NCBI GenBank assembly: GCA_016802295.1
Contig: JAESIW010000137.1
Span: 5,582,146-5,646,145, forward strand
Source of the DNA: Brachionus rotundiformis
Taxonomy: Eukaryota > Rotifera > Eurotatoria > Ploima > Brachionidae
Reading direction: 5' to 3'
DNA: 64,000 nt
Shown here piece after piece: positions 10,201 through 20,830 of the stretch. How positions within the stretch are numbered: position 1 is the stretch's first letter; the number at the start of each line of letters is the position of its first letter. Both the position numbers and the translations under genes were made by a program. The notes under the pieces were generated by a model that searched no databases, was not told the origin of the DNA, and was given only the letters and a program-made list of their open reading frames with translations.

Positions 10201-13200
10201 TGTTTGCTTGTCTAATGAGACTAATTGTGTATATTTATTACTTGATTTGTGTCTGACAACCGGAATTATTTCCAATTGAGTTAATTTTTTGATAAATTTT
10301 TCTTCTTGCTGAATTGAATATGAACCATTGAGACAATGCTGAAATACCAATAGCCATCTTGCTATTGTTTTTATATCGGTTATCGTCTCATTGAATGCTT
10401 GTTCTAACAACTCAATAAGTTCATTCATTCCTAAATACTGAACACCTAATTTTAAAAGAAGTTTCTTATCAAAAGAATTTAATCTTTCACTTAAATAATA
10501 TCGGCCTGAATGCTTTTTGAGCATGTCGGGACTCAGGATTTGCTTTATGCACTCATCTGTAATAACACATTCAAATGGTCTTTTGTAAACCAATTCCAAA
10601 GAATCTGTTTCTATAGGCAGAAATTTTTCGTTCCTTAACAAATCGAATATTTGTTTTGGAACATGCTGGAAAAAGCCCAAAATTTCATCTTCAACTGGAA
10701 CAAATTTTAGGAACGCAGTCAAATAAAATAATTGATCTTGCTGAAAATATGAATGATTTTTAAATATCTCTAATGATTTAATAAATAAAGATGGTATTTG
10801 TCTAGCTAGCCATTGATTCCATTCATTATCGTGATTAATGTCTTGTCTTGACGCTGGGACCACAAAATCTGCTTGAATAATAAACTTGAATCCAAATGAT
10901 CTAAGTGGTAAATAGGCAAATACATCCATCTTATTTAGATTATTTAAGTCATCTAATGGAAATGCTAGGCAAAGCTCAGTTGACTGGACACACTCGGCTG
11001 GCCTAATATTCTCAGGTACTCTTATGGCATTACGGATAACAAACCATTTATGACTATTCCTCTCGGTGTTTACTATTTCGACCAAATTTTCATCTCTGTC
11101 CACTCTTTCATAGACCAAATTTTTGCCATTTTGATAGACTATGGCTAGTTTTCGCAATCGATTCAAAAAAAGCAATAAATTTGGTTTAATATCATTAAAA
11201 TTGTTAGTTAATAAAGAACTTTTGTGCCTTTGCATTTCAGATTCAGATTTCAGTGGCAACTTGATACAAGTATTAAAATCTATCTGGCCTAAAATAGAGT
11301 TAATGTAATTTTTATGCTTAGATAATGTTGGTTCGTAGGTATGGACCCATTCAGGCAGAATATAACCTATGTGACCATTAGACAGATCAAATTTAATATG
11401 ATAATTATTCGAATGTATTTCTGGTCTATCTGTGACTGTAAAAACTGATTTAAACCCGATACCTTTTCGGCCTATGTAGCCTTTGAAGTGAGCACCTTTT
11501 GTCGATGCTTTTACATCACAGATAGCGTTTATATTTTTGTCACTAAAGCCTATTTCATTATTAAATATATTTATGCAATTATTTTCTATTAAGAAAACTA
11601 AGGTTGGAGATACTTGTGTCTGGTATGAATTATCATCTGCGTTTTGTATCAACTCAAGTACAAAATGCATATCTTTATTATAAAGCTCACTAGAAAGACT
11701 TTGTAGACTTCGGCCTATTACGCCTGTAAGAGATTCAGTGACAGATCTTGACTGTTCATTAAGTTCCAAACCAATTCCATATCGTTTTCGAATCGAATCA
11801 ATATGACCAAATTCATTGACAAAATTCAAATCTTCATCTTTTATAACTTGGTTAATTATTAAAGGACTTGGATCTTGGGGTTCATCAATCATTATTTCAT
11901 CATCTAATTGTTCATCCTCATTTTCAACTTGGATAATGTTATCTTTTTTTTTTACTTCTATGATTTGTATTTTTTTTAAAACTTTAAAATTTTGAGCTGA
12001 CCAGTCTGTTATTGACAGCTGATTACCCAGTTTAATAAACAAATCAATTCTATCACTGGAATGATGATTGACCAGAAACTGAAAAATTTTTTTTGTCACT
12101 TGATAGTCAGAGTCTATTCCAATCATTGGTTCGATTATAAATTTGAAGATAATATGTGATATACAAATTTCTGGCGTATTGCAGATAAATTCGATTGCAA
12201 AATTATAAAGCTGATTTTGGTCACTTATGGTTGCCATTGATGATTGAATCTCGTTTGAAATCAAAGACTTAGGCGCACGTGACATAGATTTATATCTTAA
12301 ACTTATTAGAGATATTAAATTCGACACTGATTGTTGAGCATCTAACTTTTCAATTGAATCCTTTAGCTTCTCAATTGAACAATCTGGATCTAATTTTAGG
12401 AAAATTTTATCTCCTATTTGAAGTGTTTTTATCTGGATAGATTTTTTGTTCAAATTTTTGATGAATTCGGATAATTTTCCGTAATAAACCGCCTGGTCAG
12501 ACCAGTTTAAATAGGAGTATAGGTCAGCTAAAAAAGGACAGGATACGACCATTTCAATAAGCTTACTAATGTCAATTTTCTCCTTTAACTCAGACTCAAA
12601 AATAGAATCAATAGTCAAGACATGTTCATTGGACATGTTCTCACTATCTTTTACAATTTCGTTTATATTACCAAGACCAAGATCTTCAATATTCTGCACT
12701 GAAAACCTCTTTAGTATTAACTTTTCAATTTTTTGACCACACATTTTATAGTCCAGAACTTGTTTGATTTGATCAACATAGCCAAGAACATCTTCTCTAT
12801 CAAAAGGCATGTACTCTCTTTTAATCTCTGAACCACACATATTTAGTTTAAGTCCAATATTTTCAAAAAGGTTCATGTTTTTTATAATTAAATCACAAAA
12901 ATTTCGCTTATCATCCGAGTAAATATATGATTCGATTTTTTTCAGATGATCTATTGTAATAATAGAATTTTTTTCAAATTTTTTTACCAAAAACTCCTCT
13001 AATTTCGATTGCACATTATCAATTGGTTCATTTTGCTCAGAATCAGAATCAACAAATTTTTTATGTCCAGAATCTATTACTTTAAGCGCTTTTTCTCTTA
13101 AAAATTTGTTAAATACTCGCTTCAGTTCTCTATTGCTCTTGCTATTTTTGTCAACTATAAGGCAAAAGATACGTCTTAATAAGGTTTTGTATTTTTGGTA

Positions 13201-14866
13201 AAAATCACTCGAGTTTGGATCAGAAATTTTGTTCTCTATGTCATCAATTACCAAATTAAGGTCGTGTTTGCCCAATGATATTGCCAATTGAAAGCAATCA
13301 CGCAAATATGAGGACTCTTTAATTAAACCAAGAAAATCATGTATATAATAATACTCATTCTTATCTAATATATTTTCAAATAAAGCTAATAGTTCACACA
13401 CAACCTCAGTCGAATCTGTGTTCAAATAGCGCTCATTAGTTGAAAATTTGTCCAATTTTTTAAGAAGACAATTTTTTTCATTTTTATAAAAATCACTAAT
13501 TTCTGACTCTAATTCAATTTTAACACTTTTAATGTTTTCCGAATACAAATGCTGAACTGTCTTTAAAGCACCAATAATTATTCCTAAATTAATTATTTTA
13601 ACTCCCAAATCTTGAATTCGCTGAACTTTAAGCTTTTTAACCAAATAATCTTCAAATTCACTTGGCTTGACTTTGACAGACCAGAGATCATTATCTCTCA
13701 AATAGGTTACCAAATACTTGAGAAATTCAGAACCAGTAATCAGCTTCATTTGATCTTTATCTGACACAAAGTCGGGTATTTGGAAAACTCGTCGCACAAT
13801 TTGGTTTTGAATAAGTGGTCCCACATACAAATCATCAAAATCTCTAATTCTCTGTAAATTGAATCGAGCTGCATTAAAGTTATAATCAGTCACAATATAT
13901 TGTTCCAAATCCAATAGACAAACAAAAGGAACTTTGATTTCTGAGGAAATTATTAAGTTATCAATTCGCTTTTGTACTCTAATCAGTTCATTTACTACTT
14001 CTAAGTTATCAGCTTGACTGAGACCAAGTTCTCCAATGTGCTCACATTGGTACATTAAGAGCAGTTCATAGATAACTTCTGCCCAATTGACGTATTTACC
14101 TTGTTTGCTAAGATTGATTTGGATTTCTCTAGCTTTTGCATTTAATATCATTTTAGAGGCTACGTCAGCTTTTTTGGCAAATCGAGTTGGTGATATAAAT
14201 TTAATTTGTTCTATTTGTTGTGCTTTTAGGTGCTCAAAAGGTTGCGATCTGGTCAGCTCATTTATATAGCTATGTGTAGTTGTTTCAATTGAATTTGTCT
14301 CCTCACATCTTTTTTTTATAATGTTTTCTTCATTAGATTCTTTAAAGTTTAATGTTTTTGAGGCATTTTAGCATTAAAAGCATGGTTTTAAAAAATTTAC
14401 CAAGACTTCTTTTGGAAAATTTTGAATCTGTTACTTCCCGACAGATGAATAGGTTAAGCTTGTTATCATTTAGCTCAGTTTCGTATTCTAGTAAATCAAT
14501 TAGATTATTCGTGTTCATATGAGACACATCGGTGCCGTTTACTTTAATTATTTTATCATTCTTTTCTAGTCCAACTCGACCAGCAGGGGAATCATCATCT
14601 ACTTTATCTATATAATGCTCTCCTTTTGTATTTGAGTTTCCTTTAAGTTCAAATCCAAATGATTTTTCGCGTTTTGAACGAATTTTGACCAAATTTAAAC
14701 TTAAAGATTCGTATTTTTTTGTATCCTGCTTATTTAATTGTAAATTAAGATCAGCTTCCTCATCAGTATCTTCATCAAAACGAATATGCTTGTTTAACAT
14801 TGTTGGTTCACTATTCTCTTCTTCTGTGTTCAAAAAGGTTTTTAAATTGGAAAAAAAATTAAACAT
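7240..14866 (-). CDS. PDZ - GHKL ATPase - NO VEIN (DUF3883) giant protein
   Basis: Exon 1 is 14866-14401, the intron is 14400-14340 (GT-AG, 61 bp) and exon 2 is 14339-7240. The phases fit (466 = 155x3+1) and the product is 2521 residues. Exon 1 carries a NHERF-like PDZ domain near residues 55-145 (S-F-G-F-E-L-K-G ... S-P-A-G-R-V-G-L). Exon 2 has an open frame for 62 codons before its first ATG at 14151, with no in-frame start, which supports the join. Four short helical repeats ending I-x-D-L-G lie near 241, 382, 600 and 691. A GHKL fold follows, with N-box E-L-I-Q-N-A-D-D (1051-1058) and glycine loop Y-I-G-R-K-G-I-G-F-K-S-V-F (1110-1122). The C-terminal NO VEIN/DUF3883 domain (about 2384-2500) has Y-D-F and F-I-E-V-K-S-T at 2451-2457. 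Plant NO VEIN is a nuclear developmental factor; animal homologues are uncharacterised. PDZ placement is the unusual part. Confidence 0.85.
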
Positions 14867-15551
14867 TTTTTAAATATTTATTTCTGATCAGAGATACATA
14901 TTTATATATAATTTTGATATCAGATCTAAGTTTACAAGTCTATTTTTTTAAATATAAAAAATATACCGTTTTTAAATAAAATTAAATAAAAAAATGTAAT
15001 TATAAAAAAGCTTTTATTGTAAAATTTTGGTATAAAAAATATATTTATCTAACAAGTCCATTCAACCCTCTATTTATCAGAGAAATCTTTCTTTTATTTA
15101 AGAATGTCATTGTTGAGAACTACTTAATTTTTAAATTCTTTCAATAGAAAAATTGAATGGTAAACAATAGTGGCCAACTAATCAATTTTATTTTCAAATT
15201 AAAATGGTATTAATAAACGGTATAAAATAAAACTATACTTAATAATAAAAAATGATTGTTAGATAGTTTCATTCAATTAGTGAGAATAATCTATTATTTC
15301 AATTTTTTTACTAATCATAATCAAAGATTGCTTCTAATTATCTAATAATTTTATCAATTCCTTTTATTGTTCATTAAATTTTTAATCATTATAGCTAAAT
15401 TTTTATATTCTTTCATTTCAGCATTCAAAATTGGAAACGAATAAACGCGACACTTTCGTTAAAAAATTTGATGAGACTAGATGAAAATGAATATGGCGAT
15501 CGATTTTTTTTCATAATTCGAAAATTTTAATCAAGCCATAAAAAATTTATA
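14867..15551. other. Intergenic region upstream of the PDZ-NO VEIN gene
   Basis: Mostly AT-rich. At 15404-15530 an acceptor-like pyrimidine tract ending CAG precedes about 60 bases that read as a coding-like plus-strand fragment (K-L-E-T-N-K-R-D-T-F-V-K-K-F) before stops. It is too short and broken to assign. Confidence 0.4.
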
Positions 15552-15647
15552 ATTTAAATTCGACAAGAAAACAGTAAAAATAATAATAATGTACGACTGC
15601 CTCAGATGAAAAATTTAGAAAGAAAAAAATATAGTTTTAAATATTAA
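15552..15647 (+). pseudogene. Duplicated 3' end of the CDKL kinase gene
   Basis: The frame reads N-N-N-N-V-R-L-P-Q-M-K-N-L-E-R-K-K-Y-S-F-K-Y then TAA, the same C-terminus as the CDKL kinase ending at 23944. Nothing upstream continues that gene, so it is an orphan tail carried along by the duplication. One synonymous change (CGA for CGG) and a 20 base deletion distinguish it. Confidence 0.88.
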
Positions 15648-15901
15648 TTTTCGGTGATTTTATTTATTTTTTTATTATTAAAAAAAAACGTTGTCCTCAT
15701 TTTTTTTGAATCTTTTTCTAAAATAATAAAAATGCTTAAGTTTATGATAAAAAATTCTTTTAGCTGTCGATCAATATGACGCCTGTGCTTGGCTTAAAAC
15801 TAGAAAAGAATTTATAAATTTAATGCATATCTTAAAATTTTTAGAATTCAAGTACTCTTTAGTTTGATTGATTGAGATTAGAGAAATTGGAAAAAAGCAA
15901 A

Positions 15902-16126
15902 ATGGCCAAAAGATCAACACCAAATACACCAAGTATGCCCATCGAGCAATATCGAAAACAAATTGGCAAACAAGAAAACAAAGTGACACGCTCTCGTGCC
16001 AAAGATATGAAGAAAAAAAATGCTCACAAAAAAACCTTACAAAGCTTTAACTCGTACTTGATTGCATTGGCGATCATTTTAATCCTGCTCTTTGCTGCTT
16101 ATCTAGTTGTCTATTTAACTAATTAA
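15902..16126 (+). CDS. TRIQK: TRIQK family ER membrane protein, copy A
   Basis: A 74-residue single-exon ORF whose coding bases look identical to copy B at 23462-23686. Residues 15-30 hold three Q-x-x-K motifs (Q-Y-R-K, Q-I-G-K, Q-E-N-K), the signature of the triple-QxxK/R protein TRIQK. A basic region with K-K-K-N-A-H-K-K and a C-terminal transmembrane helix (I-A-L-A-I-I-L-I-L-L-F-A-A-Y) follow. In vertebrates TRIQK is a small ER-membrane protein with a poorly defined role in development. The ATG at 15902 begins the conserved MAKRS start; an upstream in-frame ATG (15872) is not conserved in the other arm because of one extra A. This copy lies inside the duplicated arm and has its own preceding TTTTAG acceptor-like site. 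Confidence 0.9.
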   Translation: MAKRSTPNTPSMPIEQYRKQIGKQENKVTRSRAKDMKKKNAHKKTLQSFNSYLIALAIILILLFAAYLVVYLTN

Positions 16127-16159
16127 TTTACATTTACGTTTTTATTATATTTAATAAAT

Positions 16160-16441
16160 TTATTGTGTTCGATCTTCAAAAAACTTGGCAATTAAAGCCC
16201 CTGATATTATTCCAGTCAGAATAGATATTATTTTAAAACTTGGACTTGCATCTGGATAAATAAATGAGCTTTGAACTCCGCTTCCAATTCCACCACAAAT
16301 TCCTCCATAATACACTCCAAATCCCTGCAAGCGTTTAATCGCTGTAAATGTTCCAATTATTAGACCAATTCCTGCACCAGTTAAGGTTGATAAAAACTAG
16401 TTACTTGTCAACACTACCCCAGGCGTAATTTCGTTTGACAT
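16160..16441 (-). pseudogene. Broken copy of the glycine-rich small membrane protein
   Basis: This corresponds codon for codon to the intact gene at 23147-23428, but codon 15 is TAG where the intact copy has TTG (Leu). A second change turns an Arg codon (AGA) into Gly (GGA) within the G-I-C-G-x-I-G-S-G stretch. All other visible differences are synonymous. A product would stop after 14 residues, so this copy is probably non-functional unless rescued by downstream re-initiation. It is convergent with TRIQK copy A. Confidence 0.88.
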
Positions 16442-16564
16442 TTTACTGCTTATTAGCAAGTTATTTTCTAAAGCATATCCTCACATATATATTAGATATT
16501 TTAACCTAAAAATAAATTAAATCTATTTATAAAATTTATAAAATTATACATTTTTATATTTATT

Positions 16565-17012
16565 TTTAAAGTAATTAGAAAAAATTAACAACAAGAAATA
16601 AACGAATTATCATATTTTTCACATTTTATAATAATACTACATGATTTAAAAATATCTTTTTAAAAGGTAATTGTTCTTTAATTGAAATTAAATCGAGAAT
16701 TTTTTAATAAATAGTGTTTAAAAAGTTAAAAAATGTATAATCAATTTAATATTATATATGATTCTTTGATCAATATCAAACAATCAGTTCATTTTTCGAG
16801 TTAAATTATAAAAATGAATCATTTCTAGGCTGTTATAATCAAATAAAAGTTATATGTTTAAGTTTTATTAAATTGTTAAGTTTTATACTGTCTTTAAATA
16901 AGTATCAAATTATTTTGAAAAATTATGATACCATCTTATGATACTTAATTTAAATTTGATTTATACTTTAAAAAATATCTAAGCCTTTTTTTGGAAGTAT
17001 GACGAAAAAAGA
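16565..17012. other. Spacer upstream of the glycosyltransferase
   Basis: AT-rich, with several TTTGATA/TATCAAA words. No gene is visible. It presumably contains the promoter of the next gene. Confidence 0.4.
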
Positions 17013-18443
17013 ATGATTAAATTAAAAAAATATTTCGTTTTATGTCTTATAACAATATTATTTTTTATAATTGTTTTGAAAAAATCAAATATTCATTTGA
17101 AAAATCAGATTTCATCAAGGAACATGCATCATCATTCAAAGTATCCTGTTGATTGCCAGCTTATTTTTCAAATGAACAAAACAGAAATTGAAAAAGCGAA
17201 AAAGATAATCGACAATTTACCTAACAATTTTCAACTTATGAATGATAAAAATTTTATTTTTGATAAATCAGAATGTAAGAATTTCAAAACTAATTTTTAT
17301 TCTGACCATTTGGATCCAAAATTTCCTCTAGCTGTCAGTATATTAGTTCATGAAAATTCTGAACAAATTTTTCGACTGCTAAAATCAATTTACCAGCCTC
17401 AAAATATATATTGTATACACATAGATAAAAAATCTAATAAAAATTTTCATGACGCAATTCATTCTATGGTACAATGTCTTGATAATGTGTTTATCACTAC
17501 TAAGACAGAAAATATAGTTTACGGAGGGTTTAGCCGTTTACAAGCAGATATCAATTGTTTGAACGATCTGCTTTCTCTAAAACAGCTTATTACAGATAAT
17601 AAACATGAAAATTTAGTAGACAAAAAAATAATAGATTGGAAGTATGCGTTTAACTTAGTTGGTACCGAGTTTCCTCTTAGAACAAACTCAGAATTAGTTA
17701 AAATTCTCGAAATTTATAATGGTTCAAATGAGATTGAACTTGTAAAGATAGATTCGTATTTAGAAAGAGTAGAATATGAATGGATAGAGGATCACAGATC
17801 TAATAGCATTTTTAAAACAAATTTAAAAAAAAGTAGACCACCACATGGTTACAAAATCTTTAAAGGATACTCTAGTTACTTAATAAGTAAAGAATTTGCA
17901 AAGTATGCTGTTTTTGATCCAAAGGCTCAAGATTTACTCAAATGGACTCAGAGTACCTACAGCCCTGATGAAATTTTTTGGTCTACTTTACATTTTAATA
18001 CACAATTTTTTTCATATCACGGACTAAAATGTAAAATTTAATCAAAAAAACAATTATTTAAACTAAAATTAATTTTAGATGATCCAAAAGTAGAAAAGTA
18101 TGACTCTTTAATTAAGTACGCAGGATGGTATGGTGAAAAAAATGATTGTAATGGTGAATATAGGCATGGAATTTGTGTTTTTTCTGTGGAGGATTTACCA
18201 GAATTAATTGGTAGACCACATTTTGTTGCAAATAAATTTTTAATTGAAAAAGACCCAATTGCTTTTCAATGCATCGAAGAATGGTATGAGGAAAGAAAAA
18301 TGAAAAAATATTTGCCAATTAATATGTTTTTCTATTGCAAATTTATACAATCAAGATCAACAATTGCCAATTGTGCTGATATAAACAGTGAAATTAATTT
18401 TAAAAAGATAAAGTTAAATTCAATAATCATGAATATCTTTTGA
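17013..18443 (+). CDS. Core-2/I-branching beta-1,6-N-acetylglucosaminyltransferase-like (GT14)
   Basis: Exons 17013-18030 and 18079-18443 are joined by a 48 bp GT-AG intron and encode 460 residues. The N-terminus has a short cytosolic tail and one signal-anchor helix (residues about 6-23), giving type II Golgi topology. The Branch domain starts near residue 108 (F-P-L-A-V-S-I-L-V-H) and includes I-Y-C-I-H-I-D-K-K-S, the V-Y-G-G-F-S-R-L-Q-A-D motif, W-K-Y-A-F-N-L-V-G-T-E-F-P-L-R-T-N and the S-P-D-E-I-F-W acceptor region. Exon 2 adds Y-A-G-W-Y-G and V-E-D-L-P-E-L. These are hallmarks of GCNT enzymes, which transfer GlcNAc in beta-1,6 linkage to core-1 O-glycans or poly-LacNAc. Length fits GCNT1-4 (about 430-450). 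Which branch type it makes is unknown. A truncated relative lies at 20510-20728. Confidence 0.92.
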
Positions 18444-18888
18444 TTTTAAATTTTTAACTTTTATTTTGAAAAAATTCAAATAATTTAGTTGTTCAATTAA
18501 TTTTAAAATAAGTTAGAAAATTTTAATAAAACAAATCCAAATATAAGTTAATTATTTTTAGTCTTTATGCAGTTTCCAAACAAAATCTTGCACGTACAGA
18601 ACAAAAGTCTACCATGCATACATATACTCCATTTTATGTACCAAAATATTTAAGCCATGTACTTATTTTTGAACAGAATTAAACAAAAAGCAAATCATAC
18701 TTTTATTTAAATCAAGTGTCAAGGTTTTAAGCAATATAGAAAAAAAAAGCATGGTTAGGATTTTATACTTTGTTAAAAAAAATTCTCTCTTTTTTTTGAT
18801 GCTAATGCGCTTTTCAACTGTCCTTCCTTCTACTCGTATTAATTTAATTAAAGCAATATTAATATTTTTAGGCAAAAGACTCTAAAAA
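18444..18888. other. eS19 promoter and leader region
   Basis: Near 18811-18835 lies a pyrimidine-rich stretch (CTTTTCAACTGTCCTTCC), compatible with a TOP-like transcription start of a ribosomal-protein gene. A possible 36 bp leader intron runs from GT at 18836 to AG at 18871. It may instead be a trans-splice acceptor. The start codon follows at 18889. Confidence 0.45.
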
Positions 18889-19485
18889 ATGTCATTGGAA
18901 ACCGGAAACAGAATTTCAGCTAAAGACGTTGACCAACAGCAACTTGTTAAAGCCTTAGCTGCTTTCTTGAAAAAGTAGATTCTTTAAATTAAAATGATAG
19001 ATTGAGTTAAATATTTATGCTTAAGAACTGGTAAACTAAAAGTTCCAGCATGGAACGATCTAGTTAAAGGAGGTGCTTTCAATGAACTTGCTCCAACAGA
19101 CCCAGATTGGTTCTATACCAGATGTGCTTCTATCGCTAGACACTTGTACATCAGACAAGCTGGTGTTGGTGCCTTCACTAAAGTCTTCGGATGTGAGACA
19201 ATTATTGTTTTTGATTTTTTTTTAATTAAATAGAATTATCTTTAAGCACACAAAAGAAATGGAGTAAAACCAGGTCATTTTTGCCGTTCCTCATCAAATA
19301 TCATCCGTAAAGCTTTACAAGCTTTGGAAAATGTTAAACTAGTAGAAAAAAGTGAACGGTAAATGGTTGAAATTAATTTATTAAAAATTAATTAATATTT
19401 TTTTTATAAAAGTGGCGGTCGTGTCTTGAGCAGACAAGGCAGACGTGATTTAGATCGTATCGCAGCCCAAATGATTCGTAAATAA
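18889..19485 (+). CDS. RPS19: 40S ribosomal protein eS19 (four exons)
   Basis: Exons 18889-18974, 19026-19192, 19247-19358 and 19413-19485 join through GT-AG introns of 51-54 bp into exactly 145 residues, the same length as human RPS19. The N-terminal helix K-D-V-D-Q-Q-Q-L-V-K-A-L-A-A-F-L-K-K, K-L-K-V-P-A-W, E-L-A-P-T-D-P-D-W-F-Y-T-R and A-R-H-L-Y-I-R are conserved. So are R-N-G-V-K-P-G-H-F and the C-terminal G-R-R-D-L-D-R-I-A. eS19 binds 18S rRNA in the small-subunit head and is required for pre-rRNA maturation. A competing AG upstream in intron 2 (19233) would shift the frame and is rejected. A possible leader intron is described with the upstream region. Confidence 0.98.
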
Positions 19486-19877
19486 TCATGAAGCGTAAAA
19501 TAATTTTTTAGCAAATATTTTTGAATAAAAAATAAAAAATGTTTGTCTAAAAATTTCTTTTAATCAAAGTCTAAATATTAATATTTTCATTCAATTAAAA
19601 GATTTAAATTTATTTCTTGGATATTTAAGCTAAAGTTTTCAGAAAAATAAGTTTTAAAATTCACAAATTTTTGTTTAAAATGTTTGAAATTTACAAAACG
19701 TGACAACATATTAATTTTCTGAAAAAAAGTAAAAAACATCCAAAATTAATCTTTTTGATATCAAGGACCTGCTTTCTTTTTTTTTGGACCCAGTTTTTAG
19801 TTTAATTTTTTTTCTGAACTCATGGAGAGTTAATACAAATTACTGAATCCTAAAAAAAAGCAATAAGATTAATTGGT
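19486..19877. other. eS19 3' flank
   Basis: Contains AATAAA words about 40-50 bp after the stop codon, likely polyadenylation signals, then AT-rich sequence with nothing else I can identify. Confidence 0.4.
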
Positions 19878-20240
19878 TCAATCTAAGCAAAAATTATTGG
19901 GATCAATTTCAACATCAACATCGTATACATCGTATGTATTACAGATATATAAATTGATACCATTTTCAGCTTCTAAACTTTAAAAAATTTAAACTTTTTT
20001 AGCCTCATATACATCTGTCAATTTCGGGTGCTCAGAGATAAAATCTTCAAAATTTGAGGAATCTTATGGTTCAACCTTTATAATTTTTCAGAAATTTAAA
20101 CAACTGGCTATAAGTCGAATTTTTTAATAAGTTAGATTAGCATAACTCAATTGTCCAATTAGACATGACAAAACCTGGATAACTTTGGAAAGCTTGCCAT
20201 TTACAATAAGGGGAATAAAACCATTGCTTTTTAAAAAGCT
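19878..20240 (-). pseudogene. Unidentified decayed coding segment
   Basis: On the minus strand, several adjacent open stretches with coding-like composition occur, separated by single stops or frame changes. The upstream part includes W-F-Y-S-P-Y-C-K-W-Q-A-F-Q-S-Y. The middle part includes N-F-E-D-F-I-S-E-H-P-K-L. The last has E-A-E-N-G-I-N-L-Y-I-C-N-T-Y-D-V-Y-D-V-D and ends F-C-L-D-stop at 19880-19878. Trp, Cys, Pro and Tyr are richer than in random AT-rich translation. I do not recognise the family; a transposon ORF or a dead gene is possible. It lies beside a dead glycosyltransferase fragment and a MITE, suggesting a decay-prone zone. Confidence 0.35.
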
Positions 20241-20509
20241 ATTTTCTTTCTTTTCCACTTAGCCAGAATATTTAAAAAAAAAAACTCTAAAGAATTTAAT
20301 ATCGTTGATTTTCTTGAGTATCTAATATCGTCAACAATGGTATCTAGTAAAGAAATTGGAAAAAATTGAATGGATTTCAATTTCCAATTAAATTCCTGAA
20401 CAACAGGAATACAAAAAAATTTTTTATATTCTCATTAATCTTTATTATTTAATTAATTTAATATTTATCTTAAAATTTAACACTAATATCCAATTTGAAA
20501 TTGGGTATA
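20241..20509. other. AT-rich stretch within the relic zone
   Basis: Two similar words (AATATCGTTGATTTT and TAATATCGTCAACA) lie about 35 bp apart near 20299-20338. No gene is seen. Confidence 0.3.
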
Positions 20510-20728
20510 TTAGTAAAAAGCTAGTGGTCGTTTGCTAGTTATTCCAAGATGGAAATGACAATCTTCATCATTTTGATTTTTTAGATATTCGACAATGCAA
20601 TAGTCAACTTTGGTCATTAAAATCCATTCAATTTTTTTCTCACTTTTTATCACCATATTTTGGAAAATAAACCTGCAATCAACAAGATACTTTGAATGCT
20701 GGTGCATGTTCCTTATGAAATTTCTTTT
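20510..20728 (-). pseudogene. Truncated GCNT-like glycosyltransferase fragment
   Basis: Read on the minus strand, the segment starting near 20728 matches the 5' part of the intact glycosyltransferase at nucleotide level. It shares the words ATTTCAT-AAGGAACATGCA and CATTCAAAGTAT, and encodes M-H-Q-H-S-K-Y-L-V-D-C-R-F-I-F-Q against M-H-H-H-S-K-Y-P-V-D-C-Q-L-I-F-Q. It reaches the segment matching F-P-L-A-V (here R-P-L-A-F-Y) and then stops. The catalytic domain and the signal anchor are absent, so it is a paralogous remnant in opposite orientation about 2 kb from the intact gene. Confidence 0.75.
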
Positions 20729-20830
20729 AATAAATTTTATTTAACATTAAAAAATTGTTTATCAGAAAGATACGAATCGTCAAAAATTATTAAAATATTT
20801 TGCCAGATTAGTAAAATTCAGTAGTTTTAA

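Larger units (their letters stand above)
15552..16564 (+). repeat. Left arm of a 1.0 kb inverted duplication
   Basis: This segment is nearly identical to the reverse complement of 23018-24059. It contains, in order, the last codons of the CDKL kinase gene, a complete TRIQK gene and a broken copy of the small membrane-protein gene. The arms differ by a few substitutions and homopolymer-length changes. Near 15566 the left arm lacks about 20 bases that sit between two CGACAA words in the right arm, consistent with slippage deletion. Similarity stops abruptly at both ends. The arms are separated by 6453 bp. Confidence 0.93.

Noticed and set aside
14087..14269. 60-residue plus-strand ORF
   Set aside because: Shadow opposite the coding exon of the NO VEIN-like gene.
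14342..14866. PDZ ORF as a separate 174-residue gene
   Set aside because: Its last 19 residues are encoded by a canonical 61 bp intron; splicing joins it in phase to the large ORF, which itself lacks an upstream ATG.
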